This document shows, one piece after another, positions 1 through 7,191 of a stretch of 28,786 nt of DNA (positions within the stretch are counted from its first letter, which is position 1; every line of letters starts with the position of its first letter). Below the pieces are notes generated by a model that searched no databases, was not told the origin of the DNA, and was given only the letters and a program-made list of their open reading frames with translations. Both the position numbers and the translations under genes were made by a program. This stretch comes from Cyanobacteria bacterium RUI128 (GTDB lineage Bacteria; Cyanobacteriota; Vampirovibrionia; Gastranaerophilales; Gastranaerophilaceae). The stretch is from the NCBI GenBank assembly GCA_024695725.1, contig JAILHQ010000062.1:1-28786 (forward strand), read 5' to 3'.

Positions 1-110
1 AGGATAGATACGGCTAAAATTTGACAGCTTTATTATCCAAACAAAGATTTAAAAAGATTCCTAAAATTTCCTAAATTTTCCTATAATTCCTTTTCTTATT
101 CCTAATAAGT
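1..110. other. Left-edge AT-rich spacer with no gene seen
   Basis: No open reading frame of note reaches in from the left edge. The stretch is very AT-rich. Around 60-92 it contains three imperfect copies of a motif like CCTAAAATTT in tandem. It probably is the 3' untranslated part of a gene lying left of the window, since a terminator follows at 111-139. Confidence 0.4.
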
Positions 111-139
111 GCCACCTGTTAAAGCAAGTGGCTTTTTTT
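111..139 (+). terminator. Rho-independent terminator
   Basis: GCCAC at 111-115 pairs with GTGGC at 128-132; an inner TG/CA pair extends the stem past a mismatch. Seven T residues follow at 133-139. It would end a transcript entering from the left edge, separating it from the DUF2993 operon. Confidence 0.75.
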
Positions 140-140
140 G

Positions 141-172
141 GGGGTAAATGTGGATTTTATTATATTTACCCC
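141..172. repeat. GGGGTAAAT / ATTTACCCC inverted pair
   Basis: GGGGTAAAT at 141-149 and ATTTACCCC at 164-172 form a perfect 9-bp stem around a 14-base loop. The left arm belongs to a 21-base segment (133-153) that recurs exactly on the other strand at 10373-10393. The same core makes up the arrays at 8703-8739 and 13713-13740. Confidence 0.7.
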
Positions 173-220
173 GGCGAACGGTTTGGTTTAATGCAAAGGG
201 CGTATTTGGTAAGCTGATAA

Positions 221-265
221 ATAAATTAAAGTTTAGCGAACATAGTTCTCTAAACTTTAATTTAT
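221..265. repeat. 45-bp near-perfect palindrome upstream of the DUF2993 gene
   Basis: Arms 221-236 and 250-265 are perfect 16-base reverse complements. Past one mismatch (237/249), a further 4 bp pair (238-241 with 245-248), leaving a 3-base centre. In all, 20 of 21 positions pair. The right arm overlaps the likely -35 region of the promoter whose -10 is at 279-284. It could be an operator for a dimeric regulator, a cruciform or a small mobile palindromic element. No T-run follows, so a terminator is less likely. Confidence 0.75.
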
Positions 266-284
266 GTTCATTTTATTGTATAAT
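256..284 (+). promoter_or_regulatory. Putative sigma-70 promoter of the DUF2993 operon
   Basis: There is a perfect TATAAT at 279-284. A weak -35 (TTTAAT, 256-261) lies 17 bases upstream, inside the right arm of the palindrome. Transcription would start near 291, giving a very short leader before the ATG at 304. Confidence 0.5.
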
Positions 285-303
285 TTGCATCAGAGAGGGA
301 AAT

Positions 304-1128
304 ATGAAAAGAATTGTTTTATTAATGGCTGTGTGTTTATTTACTTCAATGAGTGTACTTCCTGTATGCTCTGCCGAGGCAAATAACTGCAAAACAGCAT
401 CAAAATTTGTCAGAGTTACGACTAATATGTTAGGGTATAACTTTATTGCGAAAAAGATCGCCCAGTCAGCACTAAAAAAGACGCTTAAAAAGAGCGCAAA
501 AGGTGAATATGACGTCAAGATCGACTCCTTCAGCGGGGTTGACCTCAAAAAAGGCAAATTCAAAGGTCTGACTATTGAGGGCAAAAACATTTCAGTTGAC
601 GATGAACTGTTTGTATCTAAACTCTATATGAAGACAACCTCTGATTTTAACTATGTTGATTACAGAAAAGATCCAATAGTTTTTAAAACGGATGTTCCGA
701 TGGAATACAAGGTTGAACTCAGTGAGGCAGATTTGAATAAATCGGTAACGGTAGGAAAAACAACGGAAATAATATCTTCGATATTACCGTTAGTAACTAT
801 TGATACACCAAAACTTAAGCTTTATAACGATAAAATCAAGGTGTCGTCAGCACTGAGAGTACCTTTTGCAAAGCCTGCAAAATTTTCCATGACAGCAGAT
901 CTGAAGGTTGAAAACGGAAAAGTTATGTTTTCTGATATACATACCTCAGGCCTTAAAAACGAGTTTGCTGACAGAATACTCACTTTTATTAATCAGCAAA
1001 ACCTGCTCGATAATCTAAATCTGGACATTTTTGACAACACTGATACAAATGTCACAGTGAATAACGTATATATAAAGGATAAAACTATTTTTATAAATGG
1101 TAAACTTGTAATAAAGAAGACTAAATAA
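304..1128 (+). CDS. Secreted DUF2993 (LmeA-like) lipid-binding family protein
   Basis: A 274-residue protein is predicted from the ATG at 304, chosen because GAGAGGG lies just before it and a clear signal peptide follows (charged MKR, hydrophobic core, cleavage near VCSA/EA). The open frame runs upstream to 148, but that part has no ribosome site and crosses the palindrome and promoter. The mature region has the DUF2993 pattern: an early segment like YDVKIDSFSGVDLKKGKFKG, then alternating beta strands. DUF2993 proteins are common in Cyanobacteria and actinobacteria (LmeA) and are thought to bind phospholipids at the membrane or periplasm. It is the first gene of a five-gene run, with 10 bases to the next. 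The family call is by pattern; the function is inferred. Confidence 0.65.
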   Translation: MKRIVLLMAVCLFTSMSVLPVCSAEANNCKTASKFVRVTTNMLGYNFIAKKIAQSALKKTLKKSAKGEYDVKIDSFSGVDLKKGKFKGLTIEGKNISVDDELFVSKLYMKTTSDFNYVDYRKDPIVFKTDVPMEYKVELSEADLNKSVTVGKTTEIISSILPLVTIDTPKLKLYNDKIKVSSALRVPFAKPAKFSMTADLKVENGKVMFSDIHTSGLKNEFADRILTFINQQNLLDNLNLDIFDNTDTNVTVNNVYIKDKTIFINGKLVIKKTK

Positions 1129-1138
1129 AGGACAAAAA

Positions 1139-1792
1139 ATGGGCAGAAAAAAGAAAAGAAAAAATCAGACAAATATTATCGGAATAATCGTCTTAATAGT
1201 TGCCTTGATTGTTTATGCGAAAATGACTTTTCTGAAGGACTTTAACTTTGACGGTATAAACCTGAACTGGGAAAACCCGTTTAAAAGAACCCCGATCGAA
1301 GTTACCGAACGTTCGGTGACAGAAGATTTTTCTCAGACTAAGGAAGAAGAAAAAAGTGTTATAAAAGAAGATACCGTCGTAAACGTCTTCTTTACCAAAA
1401 TATCAAACGGAAAAGATATTTATGTTGCGGTATCAAGAACAAAACCCGAAGACTATACCGGTTCGGATGTGGAATTCGCAGTCAGACAGCTTTTAAAGGG
1501 TGCAACAAAATACGAAAAATCGCGCGGGGTCTGCTCAGAAATTCCTCCGACAACAAGATTGTTGTCCTTTAAAGAAACACCGTCAAAAGTGATTGTTAAC
1601 CTCTCTGATGATTTCGGTTTCGGCGGAGGCGGAGATAGTCTTTATAAAAGGGTATATCAGCTTATAAAAACAGTAAATCACAACACAAGGAAACCTGTTT
1701 ATCTCTATCTGAACGGAAGACAGGCAGATGTGATAGGCGGTGAAGGTCTTATGCTTAAGCAGCCGCTCAGAAACAATTCTCTTGAGGAATAA
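1139..1792 (+). CDS. GerMN-domain membrane-anchored protein
   Basis: This 217-residue protein begins with a lysine/arginine-rich stretch and a single membrane segment at about residues 13-29, so most of it should lie outside the membrane. Residues about 78-205 match the GerMN domain: a VNVFF start strand, a helix with AVRQLLKG, the IPPTTRLLS turn, a VIVNLS strand followed by a glycine-rich loop, and a VYLYLNG strand near the end. GerMN was first seen in the Bacillus GerM and LpqB proteins, which act at the cell envelope; no spore role is implied here. An AAAGGA site sits 7 bases before the ATG. The stop is immediately followed by the next gene. Confidence 0.7.
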   Translation: MGRKKKRKNQTNIIGIIVLIVALIVYAKMTFLKDFNFDGINLNWENPFKRTPIEVTERSVTEDFSQTKEEEKSVIKEDTVVNVFFTKISNGKDIYVAVSRTKPEDYTGSDVEFAVRQLLKGATKYEKSRGVCSEIPPTTRLLSFKETPSKVIVNLSDDFGFGGGGDSLYKRVYQLIKTVNHNTRKPVYLYLNGRQADVIGGEGLMLKQPLRNNSLEE

Positions 1793-1793
1793 A

Positions 1794-2042
1794 ATGACTG
1801 AAAAAGATATAGAATACTATTTAAATTTAGACTGGACACTTATTGAAGGCACCGATTTGGACTTCAACGGTAACCCTTATCACTACATTGAGATAAAAGA
1901 GTTCCCGAGTTTTGTGTTTTGCGCTAAGACCAGAGAAAAAGCTCTCGAAGGTTACAAGCGCCAGCTTAGATTAACCCTTATGATTATGATGGAAGACGGA
2001 GACCGTATACCGGAAGTCGGTGAAGAACCGGAGGAAATATAG
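1794..2042 (+). CDS. Lone HicB-like small protein
   Basis: This is an 82-residue acidic protein. The ATG at 1794 is preferred over an upstream start inside the GerMN gene because GAGGA lies 5 bases before it and it follows the preceding stop by one base. The pattern resembles the HicB antitoxin N-terminal fold: a tryptophan strand, a YIEIKEFPSF strand, a helix beginning TREKALEGYKRQL, and an ending with GDRIPEV. Classical HicB has a DNA-binding C-terminal domain and a HicA toxin partner; neither is visible here. It may be a stand-alone HicB-fold regulator co-transcribed with envelope genes. The family call is inference from pattern. Confidence 0.55.
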   Translation: MTEKDIEYYLNLDWTLIEGTDLDFNGNPYHYIEIKEFPSFVFCAKTREKALEGYKRQLRLTLMIMMEDGDRIPEVGEEPEEI

Positions 2043-2045
2043 TAT

Positions 2046-2573
2046 ATGGGAAATCCGAAAATATATGTCAGTCTTATGCAGAAAGAAGATGTTCCCGAGA
2101 TTGCGGAAATTGAAGCATCTGCCTACGGCAACCACCACTGGTCAAAAGATGCCTTTTACTCAGAGGTTGAAAACAAGATAGCAAAATATTATACAGCAAG
2201 AACCCAAGACGGCAAAATCGTCGGTTATGCAGGCACCTGGCACATTGTTGATGAAGCACATATTACAACAATAGCCGTAAAACCTGATGAAAGAAGAAAA
2301 CATATCGCCGACCACCTTATTGTAAAATTGCTCGAAGATTGTTATAATGAATTCATAAAATATATAACTTTAGAGGTTAGAGTAAGCAATATTCCGGCGA
2401 TTAAACTGTATGAAAAATACGGGTTTAAGTCGTTAGGGAAAAGAAAAGGGTATTATCAGGATAATAATGAAGATGCCCTTATTATGTGGACAGAAAACAT
2501 CTTTTCCGACGAATATAAAGCAAGGTTTGAAGAAAACAAACTTAAACTGGAAAGCAGCGCAACAATAAAATGA
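2046..2573 (+). CDS. rimI: GNAT acetyltransferase, RimI type
   Basis: This 175-residue protein has the GNAT fold of RimI, which acetylates the N-terminal alanine of ribosomal protein S18. Visible marks are the early EIEASAYGNHHWSKDAF segment typical of RimI, the central strand ITTIAVKPDERRKHIADHL (acetyl-CoA loop, with isoleucine-alanine where many have Gly-x-Gly/Ala), LEVRVSNIPAIKLYEKYGF, and a tyrosine-rich GYYQDNNEDALIMW end. The C-terminus has a 25-residue extension beyond the usual ~150. GGAGG lies about 11 bases upstream of the ATG. The stop overlaps the next start as ATGA. Closely related GNATs act on other substrates, so the exact substrate is inferred. Confidence 0.8.
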   Translation: MGNPKIYVSLMQKEDVPEIAEIEASAYGNHHWSKDAFYSEVENKIAKYYTARTQDGKIVGYAGTWHIVDEAHITTIAVKPDERRKHIADHLIVKLLEDCYNEFIKYITLEVRVSNIPAIKLYEKYGFKSLGKRKGYYQDNNEDALIMWTENIFSDEYKARFEENKLKLESSATIK

Positions 2574-3250
2574 AACGTATAGAAGAACAACTGAATACTC
2601 TCAGGTATGAAGGAAAGCCCGTTAAATTAGCAACCGGGACAATTCTTACCGTTGCTCTGTCTATTCTGATTATTATTATGGCAACCTTTACGGAGCTGAA
2701 TTTTAAACACGTTATTATCCCTTTTGATTTACTAACCCACTGGGGATATTACTTTACCGACCACGGCATAAATACTGACGGTTTTCTAAAAGCTGTAAAA
2801 TACATTCCGCAGGTGCCTGCAATCTTCTTCATTCTTGGTTTACTGGACAGAAAATTTACTATTATAACCCTTGTCTTATATATTATACTCGGGTTCTTCG
2901 GTTACCCTATCTTCGCTATGGGCGGAGGCTGGAAGTATATTTTCCAATACGGGGTAGGCTACATCCTGTCATATATCCCTGCAGTCTTTTTCTCGGGTAT
3001 GATTTTAGACAGAGATTACGAAATAAAGAATGTTTGCAAATCTGTTCTTGTTGGGGTGCTTATTATAAATATTATCGGCGCTCTCGTACTTTTGATAATT
3101 GCATTCTTAAGACACGAAAGCTGGTTTATGATTAAAAACCTGCTATACTCTATGAGCGGCTTTAAGTTCCTTTATGACATAATCTTCAGTATTATAGCCG
3201 TATATCTGGCATTTGCCACAAAGAAAATCTTATGGATTGTGCTTAGTTAA
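2570..3250 (+). CDS. BioY-type biotin transporter S-component (probable)
   Basis: This is a 226-residue integral membrane protein with about six hydrophobic segments. The hallmark is at residues about 79-122: IPQVPAIFFILG, a long hydrophobic span, then LGFFGYPIFAMGGG followed by a YILSYIPA segment. This is like the substrate-binding loop of BioY energy-coupling-factor transporters. BioY binds biotin in the membrane and usually works with EcfT and ATPases encoded elsewhere. It is about 30 residues longer than typical BioY, with an N-terminal extension and an insertion after the second helix (about 52-75). The start overlaps the acetyltransferase stop by 4 bases. Its 3' end overlaps the convergent methyltransferase by 8 bases, leaving no room for a terminator. 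Confidence 0.7.
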   Translation: MKRIEEQLNTLRYEGKPVKLATGTILTVALSILIIIMATFTELNFKHVIIPFDLLTHWGYYFTDHGINTDGFLKAVKYIPQVPAIFFILGLLDRKFTIITLVLYIILGFFGYPIFAMGGGWKYIFQYGVGYILSYIPAVFFSGMILDRDYEIKNVCKSVLVGVLIINIIGALVLLIIAFLRHESWFMIKNLLYSMSGFKFLYDIIFSIIAVYLAFATKKILWIVLS

Positions 3251-3800
3251 GCTTGTAAGAAACGGATAATCCGCCGGGCAGATCAAGTATCTCCGTTTGG
3301 AAATCAGCATCTGCATATATTGCATCAAGAAACGGCTGAACTTTTTCGCGGTGGGAATTTACGTTGTCAGCAGCAATAATTGAGTTCGGCAAAAGGTGCG
3401 GTTTAATTATTTCGAAATATTCAATATACTCTCTTTTGTTGGCATCAATAAAGACAAAATCAAATTTTTTATCAGGTTCTAATGCCCTCAACAAATCACA
3501 TGCCTGCCCTAAGAGCGGAGTGTACATACCTTTAAACGCGCATTTATTATAATTTTCAACAGCGACACTTTGTCTTTTTTCATAATACTCTATTGTATAC
3601 AAATGCCCGCCCGTTAATTTAAGCGCATCTAAAAACCACAGTCCGGAATAACCGTTTGAAGTACCTATTTCGAGTACGCTTTTGGAATTATTCATTCTGA
3701 CAAGCATATTAAGAAAATTGCCTGTCTGTCTGGCAACATTCCAAAACTCCCTTTGGGTTATTTCGAGTTCATTTAAAGTGTTTTCTAAAACTGCATCCAT
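3243..3800 (-). CDS. SAM-dependent O-methyltransferase (Methyltransf_3 family)
   Basis: This is a 185-residue class I methyltransferase. Motif I is SVLEIGTSNGYSGLW (residues 41-55), the glycine loop that binds S-adenosylmethionine. Tyrosine/glutamate YTIEY at 68-72 ends strand 2. FVFIDANKREY at 115-125 carries the Asp that helps bind the metal and substrate in caffeoyl-CoA/catechol O-methyltransferases, and IIAADN at 141-146 provides further metal ligands. The size is shorter than the usual ~220 because the N-terminal lid is reduced. Its ATG overlaps the stop of the upstream propeller gene as TAATG, so translation is probably coupled. The substrate is not evident. Confidence 0.82.
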   Translation of the reverse strand: MDAVLENTLNELEITQREFWNVARQTGNFLNMLVRMNNSKSVLEIGTSNGYSGLWFLDALKLTGGHLYTIEYYEKRQSVAVENYNKCAFKGMYTPLLGQACDLLRALEPDKKFDFVFIDANKREYIEYFEIIKPHLLPNSIIAADNVNSHREKVQPFLDAIYADADFQTEILDLPGGLSVSYKLN

Positions 3801-5257
3801 TAGTTAATTTTATGAACCTTTTTCCCGATTAAAACAGCATTTACAGGCAGCTCTGTACCGTTTGTTTTTACAACAACATTTCTGTCAAGATCAATTATAG
3901 AGTATCTGCCCATTTTTGTATCGGTCACGATAACAAGATTTGTATCAGGAACAGGGCAGAATTTAGTAGAGAAACCTTCGCCTTCAATATTTATAACCCC
4001 AACTGCCTCACAGGTGTCAGCCTTTAAGACCTGAATTTGGTTATAGGTTGCACCGAGAACGTACAGATAACCGTTACGGAGCATCATATCTATCGGTTTT
4101 TCAACCGTTAAAAATTCATTAAGTAACTGTTTTGTTTCATAGTTCAAAACAGCAATTCTGTCTTTTGTTCTGCTTGCTAAATACACAATTCCATTGTTAT
4201 ACAGAATTTTTGAAACATTAGGAAATTTACCGAGATTTCTCAGAGTATAATCATTTGCAAGTTCAACAGACCATATATTATTGCTTATTTTGTCGATATA
4301 GAATAAATAGTTACCGCTCAATTCAAGACGTTCACAACGACCGTTTACTTTAATACGCTGTGTCAGTGTCATTGTGTCTGTATCAAGCACATAGATATAT
4401 GATGCTGCAGGAGTTGCAATATATGCTTTGTTATTATCATAGTCCATAACAATTTCGCCGCCCTGGGCAGTCAAATCAAGCTGCTTAATTATTCTGTCAT
4501 CAGCAATGGAAATAACGTTCAGCATCGTGTTATCATAAGCTGTTACCAAAAGAAATTTGTTATCTTTTGTTATTTTTGCATCAACAGGAGTTGCCATCTG
4601 AGATAATGCATAATCAGGCTTGAACGATTCACCGCTCACAACCGCAATGTTCTTTGAATAAGATGTAACCATATAAAGGTTTTTGCCCTTCAACTGAGCG
4701 ATTGTAGATTTGTTGTCGTATTTATTCACTGCCTTTGAATCAGCATCGAACACCTTTGCACTCAGATTAACATCAGACACGACCTTAATATCCTGATCAG
4801 GGGATAACTGAATATCTAAGTTCCCTATAATACCTTTAATATTCTCAGGGATAATAAGTCCTTTCGGGACAAGCATATCCTGAGGTAAAATACCTGTTTT
4901 AACAGGAATAGGCGGTTTATCAAATCTTTTAACTGTTTTCTTTCCGTTGTCTGTGTTAATAACCTTCAGCAATACAAACTGGTTATTAAAAATTACAACA
5001 TCAGGTTTATCCTTCAGGGTACAGCCTGCAGGAAAAGTTTCCTGAATTTCTATTGATTCAGGTTTCAGGAAGGATGCGGGATATAGCGGCAGATATACGG
5101 TACCGTCAGGGTATATTATTACGCCGTCAAATCTAATATCTATTTCCGAAACATTCTTCTTCAGGTAGGCCTGAACATCCGCCGGCATTTTTGTTGCAAA
5201 CGCCGATGTTACGGTTAACATCAAACCAAGAAATACCCCTAATAACTTTTTATACAG
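3800..5257 (-). CDS. Secreted beta-propeller (YVTN/YncE-like) protein, probable CTG start
   Basis: Residues from about 150 onward hold repeats of the 40-residue beta-propeller type: short segments such as MATPVDAKITKDNKFLLVTA, KAYIATPAASYIYVLDTDT and VYLASRTKDRIAVLNYETK, typical of surface or periplasmic YVTN-family propellers. The first ATG in frame (5221) or the TTG at 5224 falls inside a hydrophobic stretch. Reading upstream from 5257 gives a CTG codon followed by YKKLLGVFLGL...TSAFA, a textbook signal peptide. AAGGA lies 7 bases before that CTG, and a good promoter is at 5290-5318. I therefore place the start at CTG 5257 (485 residues). An ATA or ATT a little further upstream is possible but has no well-spaced ribosome site. 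The role is unknown; binding at the envelope is likely. Confidence 0.7.
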   Translation of the reverse strand: MYKKLLGVFLGLMLTVTSAFATKMPADVQAYLKKNVSEIDIRFDGVIIYPDGTVYLPLYPASFLKPESIEIQETFPAGCTLKDKPDVVIFNNQFVLLKVINTDNGKKTVKRFDKPPIPVKTGILPQDMLVPKGLIIPENIKGIIGNLDIQLSPDQDIKVVSDVNLSAKVFDADSKAVNKYDNKSTIAQLKGKNLYMVTSYSKNIAVVSGESFKPDYALSQMATPVDAKITKDNKFLLVTAYDNTMLNVISIADDRIIKQLDLTAQGGEIVMDYDNNKAYIATPAASYIYVLDTDTMTLTQRIKVNGRCERLELSGNYLFYIDKISNNIWSVELANDYTLRNLGKFPNVSKILYNNGIVYLASRTKDRIAVLNYETKQLLNEFLTVEKPIDMMLRNGYLYVLGATYNQIQVLKADTCEAVGVINIEGEGFSTKFCPVPDTNLVIVTDTKMGRYSIIDLDRNVVVKTNGTELPVNAVLIGKKVHKIN

Positions 5258-5289
5258 ACTTATATCCTTATTATCCCTAATCTTATAAT

Positions 5290-5318
5290 ATTTTATACGT
5301 TTCTAAAGTTAAGGGCAA
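5290..5318 (-). promoter_or_regulatory. Putative promoter of the beta-propeller gene
   Basis: On the minus strand, TTGCCC (5318-5313) and TAAAAT (5295-5290) are separated by 17 bases. Transcription would begin near 5283, upstream of the proposed CTG start and its AAGGA site. Confidence 0.5.
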
Positions 5319-5338
5319 GTTTGTAACTAAATATCAGA

Positions 5339-6463
5339 CTATTTGAAAGCACCCTTAATTTTATCTTTTACAGATCTTTTTTCTTTCTTCTTTCCCATCT
5401 GTACTTCGTATAATTTTTCGTACAGCTCTTTTTCCTCATTTGATAATCTGGTCGGGGTTCTGACAGAAACAATTACTATATGATCTCCCCTCATTGAAGA
5501 ATTGGCAATACTAGGCACACCGGCTCCTCTTATTGTAACCTTATCCCCGCTTTGAAGTCCCTGAGGAATTGTTATTTCTCTTTCACCATCAAGCGTTTTA
5601 ATCGTAATAACATCACCTAAAGCTGCCTGAGACGGGGTAATGACACATTCCGTATAAATGGTCATGTCTTCTCTGTGGTAGTATTCTGACGGTTTGACGT
5701 GAATAACCACGTATAAATCACCTGATGGCCCGCCGTTTATACCTGCATCACCTTCGTGAGAAAGTCTCATTTTAGAACCGTTATCAACCCCCTGCGGAAT
5801 CTTTATGGTAAGTGATTTATCCACACTGTGTCTTCCTTCTCCGTGACAATCAGGACAAGGTTCCGATATAATCTTTCCTTTTCCATGACATTTTGGACAA
5901 GTAATTATTTGAGAAATACTTCCTAAAATAGTGCGCTGAGTCTGTTGTACCTGACCTCTTCCGCCACAGGTAGGACAGGTTACGGGTTCTAAACCCGGTT
6001 TTGCCCCCGTACCTTTACAGGTAGAACAGGTTTCAAGGTGTTCTATTTTTATCTCTTTTTCTACCCCGAACACAGCCTCTTCAAACTCAACCTGAACATC
6101 TAATCTCAGGTTTTCGCCGCGCTGAGGTGCATTTGGATCAACACGCCTGCCCCCTCCGAAACCAAATCCGCCAAAGAAGGATTCGAAGATGTCGTTCAGG
6201 TCGCCAAACCCGTCTGCGAACGGGCCCTGTGAAGAGAACCCTGCCTGATTAAGCCCTTCTTCTCCGAATCTGTCATAAGTTGAACGCTTGTTATCGTCCA
6301 TCAGAGTTTCATAAGCCTTACCGAGTTCTTTAAATTTTTCTTCTGCATCAGGTTCTTTATTTACGTCAGGGTGCAATTTTCGTGCCATTTTTCTGAACGC
6401 ACTTTTTATCTCATCTTTTGTTGCATCCTTAGATACACCTAATATCTCATAATAATCTGCCAT
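5339..6463 (-). CDS. dnaJ: Chaperone DnaJ (Hsp40)
   Basis: This is a 374-residue full-length type I DnaJ. The J domain (residues 1-70) has the HPD motif that stimulates the DnaK ATPase. A Gly/Phe-rich linker follows at about 75-110 (FGGFGFGGGRR). The zinc-binding region has four CxxCxGxG motifs (CSTCKGTG, CPTCGGRG, CPKCHGKG, CPDCHGEG), then the substrate-binding beta domains, and a lysine-rich end. It delivers unfolded proteins to DnaK. The gene lies 51 bases after the grpE stop, in the same direction. No dnaK is present between them, although grpE-dnaK-dnaJ is the commonest order. Confidence 0.97.
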   Translation of the reverse strand: MADYYEILGVSKDATKDEIKSAFRKMARKLHPDVNKEPDAEEKFKELGKAYETLMDDNKRSTYDRFGEEGLNQAGFSSQGPFADGFGDLNDIFESFFGGFGFGGGRRVDPNAPQRGENLRLDVQVEFEEAVFGVEKEIKIEHLETCSTCKGTGAKPGLEPVTCPTCGGRGQVQQTQRTILGSISQIITCPKCHGKGKIISEPCPDCHGEGRHSVDKSLTIKIPQGVDNGSKMRLSHEGDAGINGGPSGDLYVVIHVKPSEYYHREDMTIYTECVITPSQAALGDVITIKTLDGEREITIPQGLQSGDKVTIRGAGVPSIANSSMRGDHIVIVSVRTPTRLSNEEKELYEKLYEVQMGKKKEKRSVKDKIKGAFK

Positions 6464-6514
6464 TTTTATTTATATTCCTGTTTTTAGTATTCATTTGCAA
6501 AGATAAATATATAT

Positions 6515-7099
6515 TTACCCCTCAGAGGTAGCAACGTTAACAAGTGCCGGTCTGAGGACTCTGTCTTCAAGTTTATACCCTTTTTGCAAGACACTGATAA
6601 CAGTGTGTTCAGGGTATTCACTTGTCGGAGTCTGCATAACTGCTTCATGGAAATTAGGGTCAAATTCCTGACCTTCCGCATCAATTGTTTCAAGACCTAC
6701 TTTTGTAAGTACATCTATTAACTGTTTGTGAACAAGGTTAAAACTTTCCTTTAATTTATCACAATCTTCAACGTTTTCGTTTGCTTTTTCACCGCGTTCA
6801 AAATTATCCAACACTTCCACTATCTTTTTCAAAGTGTTTTCTGCGCCGTATTTGAGTAGGCTTTCTCTTTCCTGAGCCTGACGTTTTCTGTAATTATCAA
6901 AATCTGCCGCTAATCTGATGTACTGATTATTCAGATTATCAAACTTTGCCTGCAAATCGTTATCCGTTTCGCCTTGTTGTATATTTTCTTCAGCTTCCTG
7001 ATGGACTTCTTCCTGATTAACTTCTACTTCAGCATCAGGGTTCACTGAAGTTCCCGCTGAGTCAATTATTATATCGTCATTTTTAAAAGGATTTGTCAT
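6515..7099 (-). CDS. grpE: Nucleotide exchange factor GrpE
   Basis: This is a 194-residue protein. The ATG at 7099 is chosen because GGGGGAG stands just before it; the open frame extends ten codons further without a ribosome site. An acidic, glutamate-rich N-terminus is followed by a long coiled coil (about 50-110, containing YIRLAADFDNYRKRQAQE, the GrpE family helix) and the C-terminal beta domain with EGQEFDPNFHEAVMQ and the closing GYKLEDRVLRPALVNVA motif. GrpE releases ADP from DnaK. The stop TAA lies inside a GGGGTAAAT core of the dispersed repeat family. No CIRCE operator was seen upstream. Confidence 0.95.
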   Translation of the reverse strand: MTNPFKNDDIIIDSAGTSVNPDAEVEVNQEEVHQEAEENIQQGETDNDLQAKFDNLNNQYIRLAADFDNYRKRQAQERESLLKYGAENTLKKIVEVLDNFERGEKANENVEDCDKLKESFNLVHKQLIDVLTKVGLETIDAEGQEFDPNFHEAVMQTPTSEYPEHTVISVLQKGYKLEDRVLRPALVNVATSEG

Positions 7100-7133
7100 A
7101 ATAACTCCCCCTGTTACAATATCATACAATTAT

Positions 7134-7161
7134 ATTATAGTTTATCAAGCGCCATATACAA
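7134..7161 (-). promoter_or_regulatory. Putative promoter of grpE-dnaJ
   Basis: On the minus strand a perfect TATAAT (7139-7134) is preceded by TTGTAT (7161-7156) with a 16-base spacer. The start point would be near 7127, about 28 bases before the grpE ATG. A vegetative-type promoter without an inverted-repeat heat-shock operator is what can be seen. Confidence 0.55.
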
Positions 7162-7191
7162 GAAATTTAATTATTTCTTAATTATTCAAAC

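Noticed and set aside
60..92. Short CCTAAAATTT repeat as a mobile element
   Set aside because: The copies are imperfect, very AT-rich and few; similar words (TTTAGGAAATTT near 10481) may be chance in this composition.
148..303. N-terminal extension of the DUF2993 protein
   Set aside because: It would cross the palindrome and the promoter, has no ribosome site, and would bury the signal peptide inside the protein.
1740..1793. Upstream start for the HicB-like gene
   Set aside because: It lies inside the GerMN gene without a ribosome site; the ATG at 1794 has GAGGA in place.
2570..3250. Biotin riboswitch or BirA operator for the BioY-like gene
   Set aside because: The gene starts inside the preceding gene by 4 bases, so there is no leader to hold such an element.
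7100..7191. CIRCE heat-shock operator before grpE
   Set aside because: No TTAGCACTC-N9-GAGTGCTAA type inverted repeat is present.
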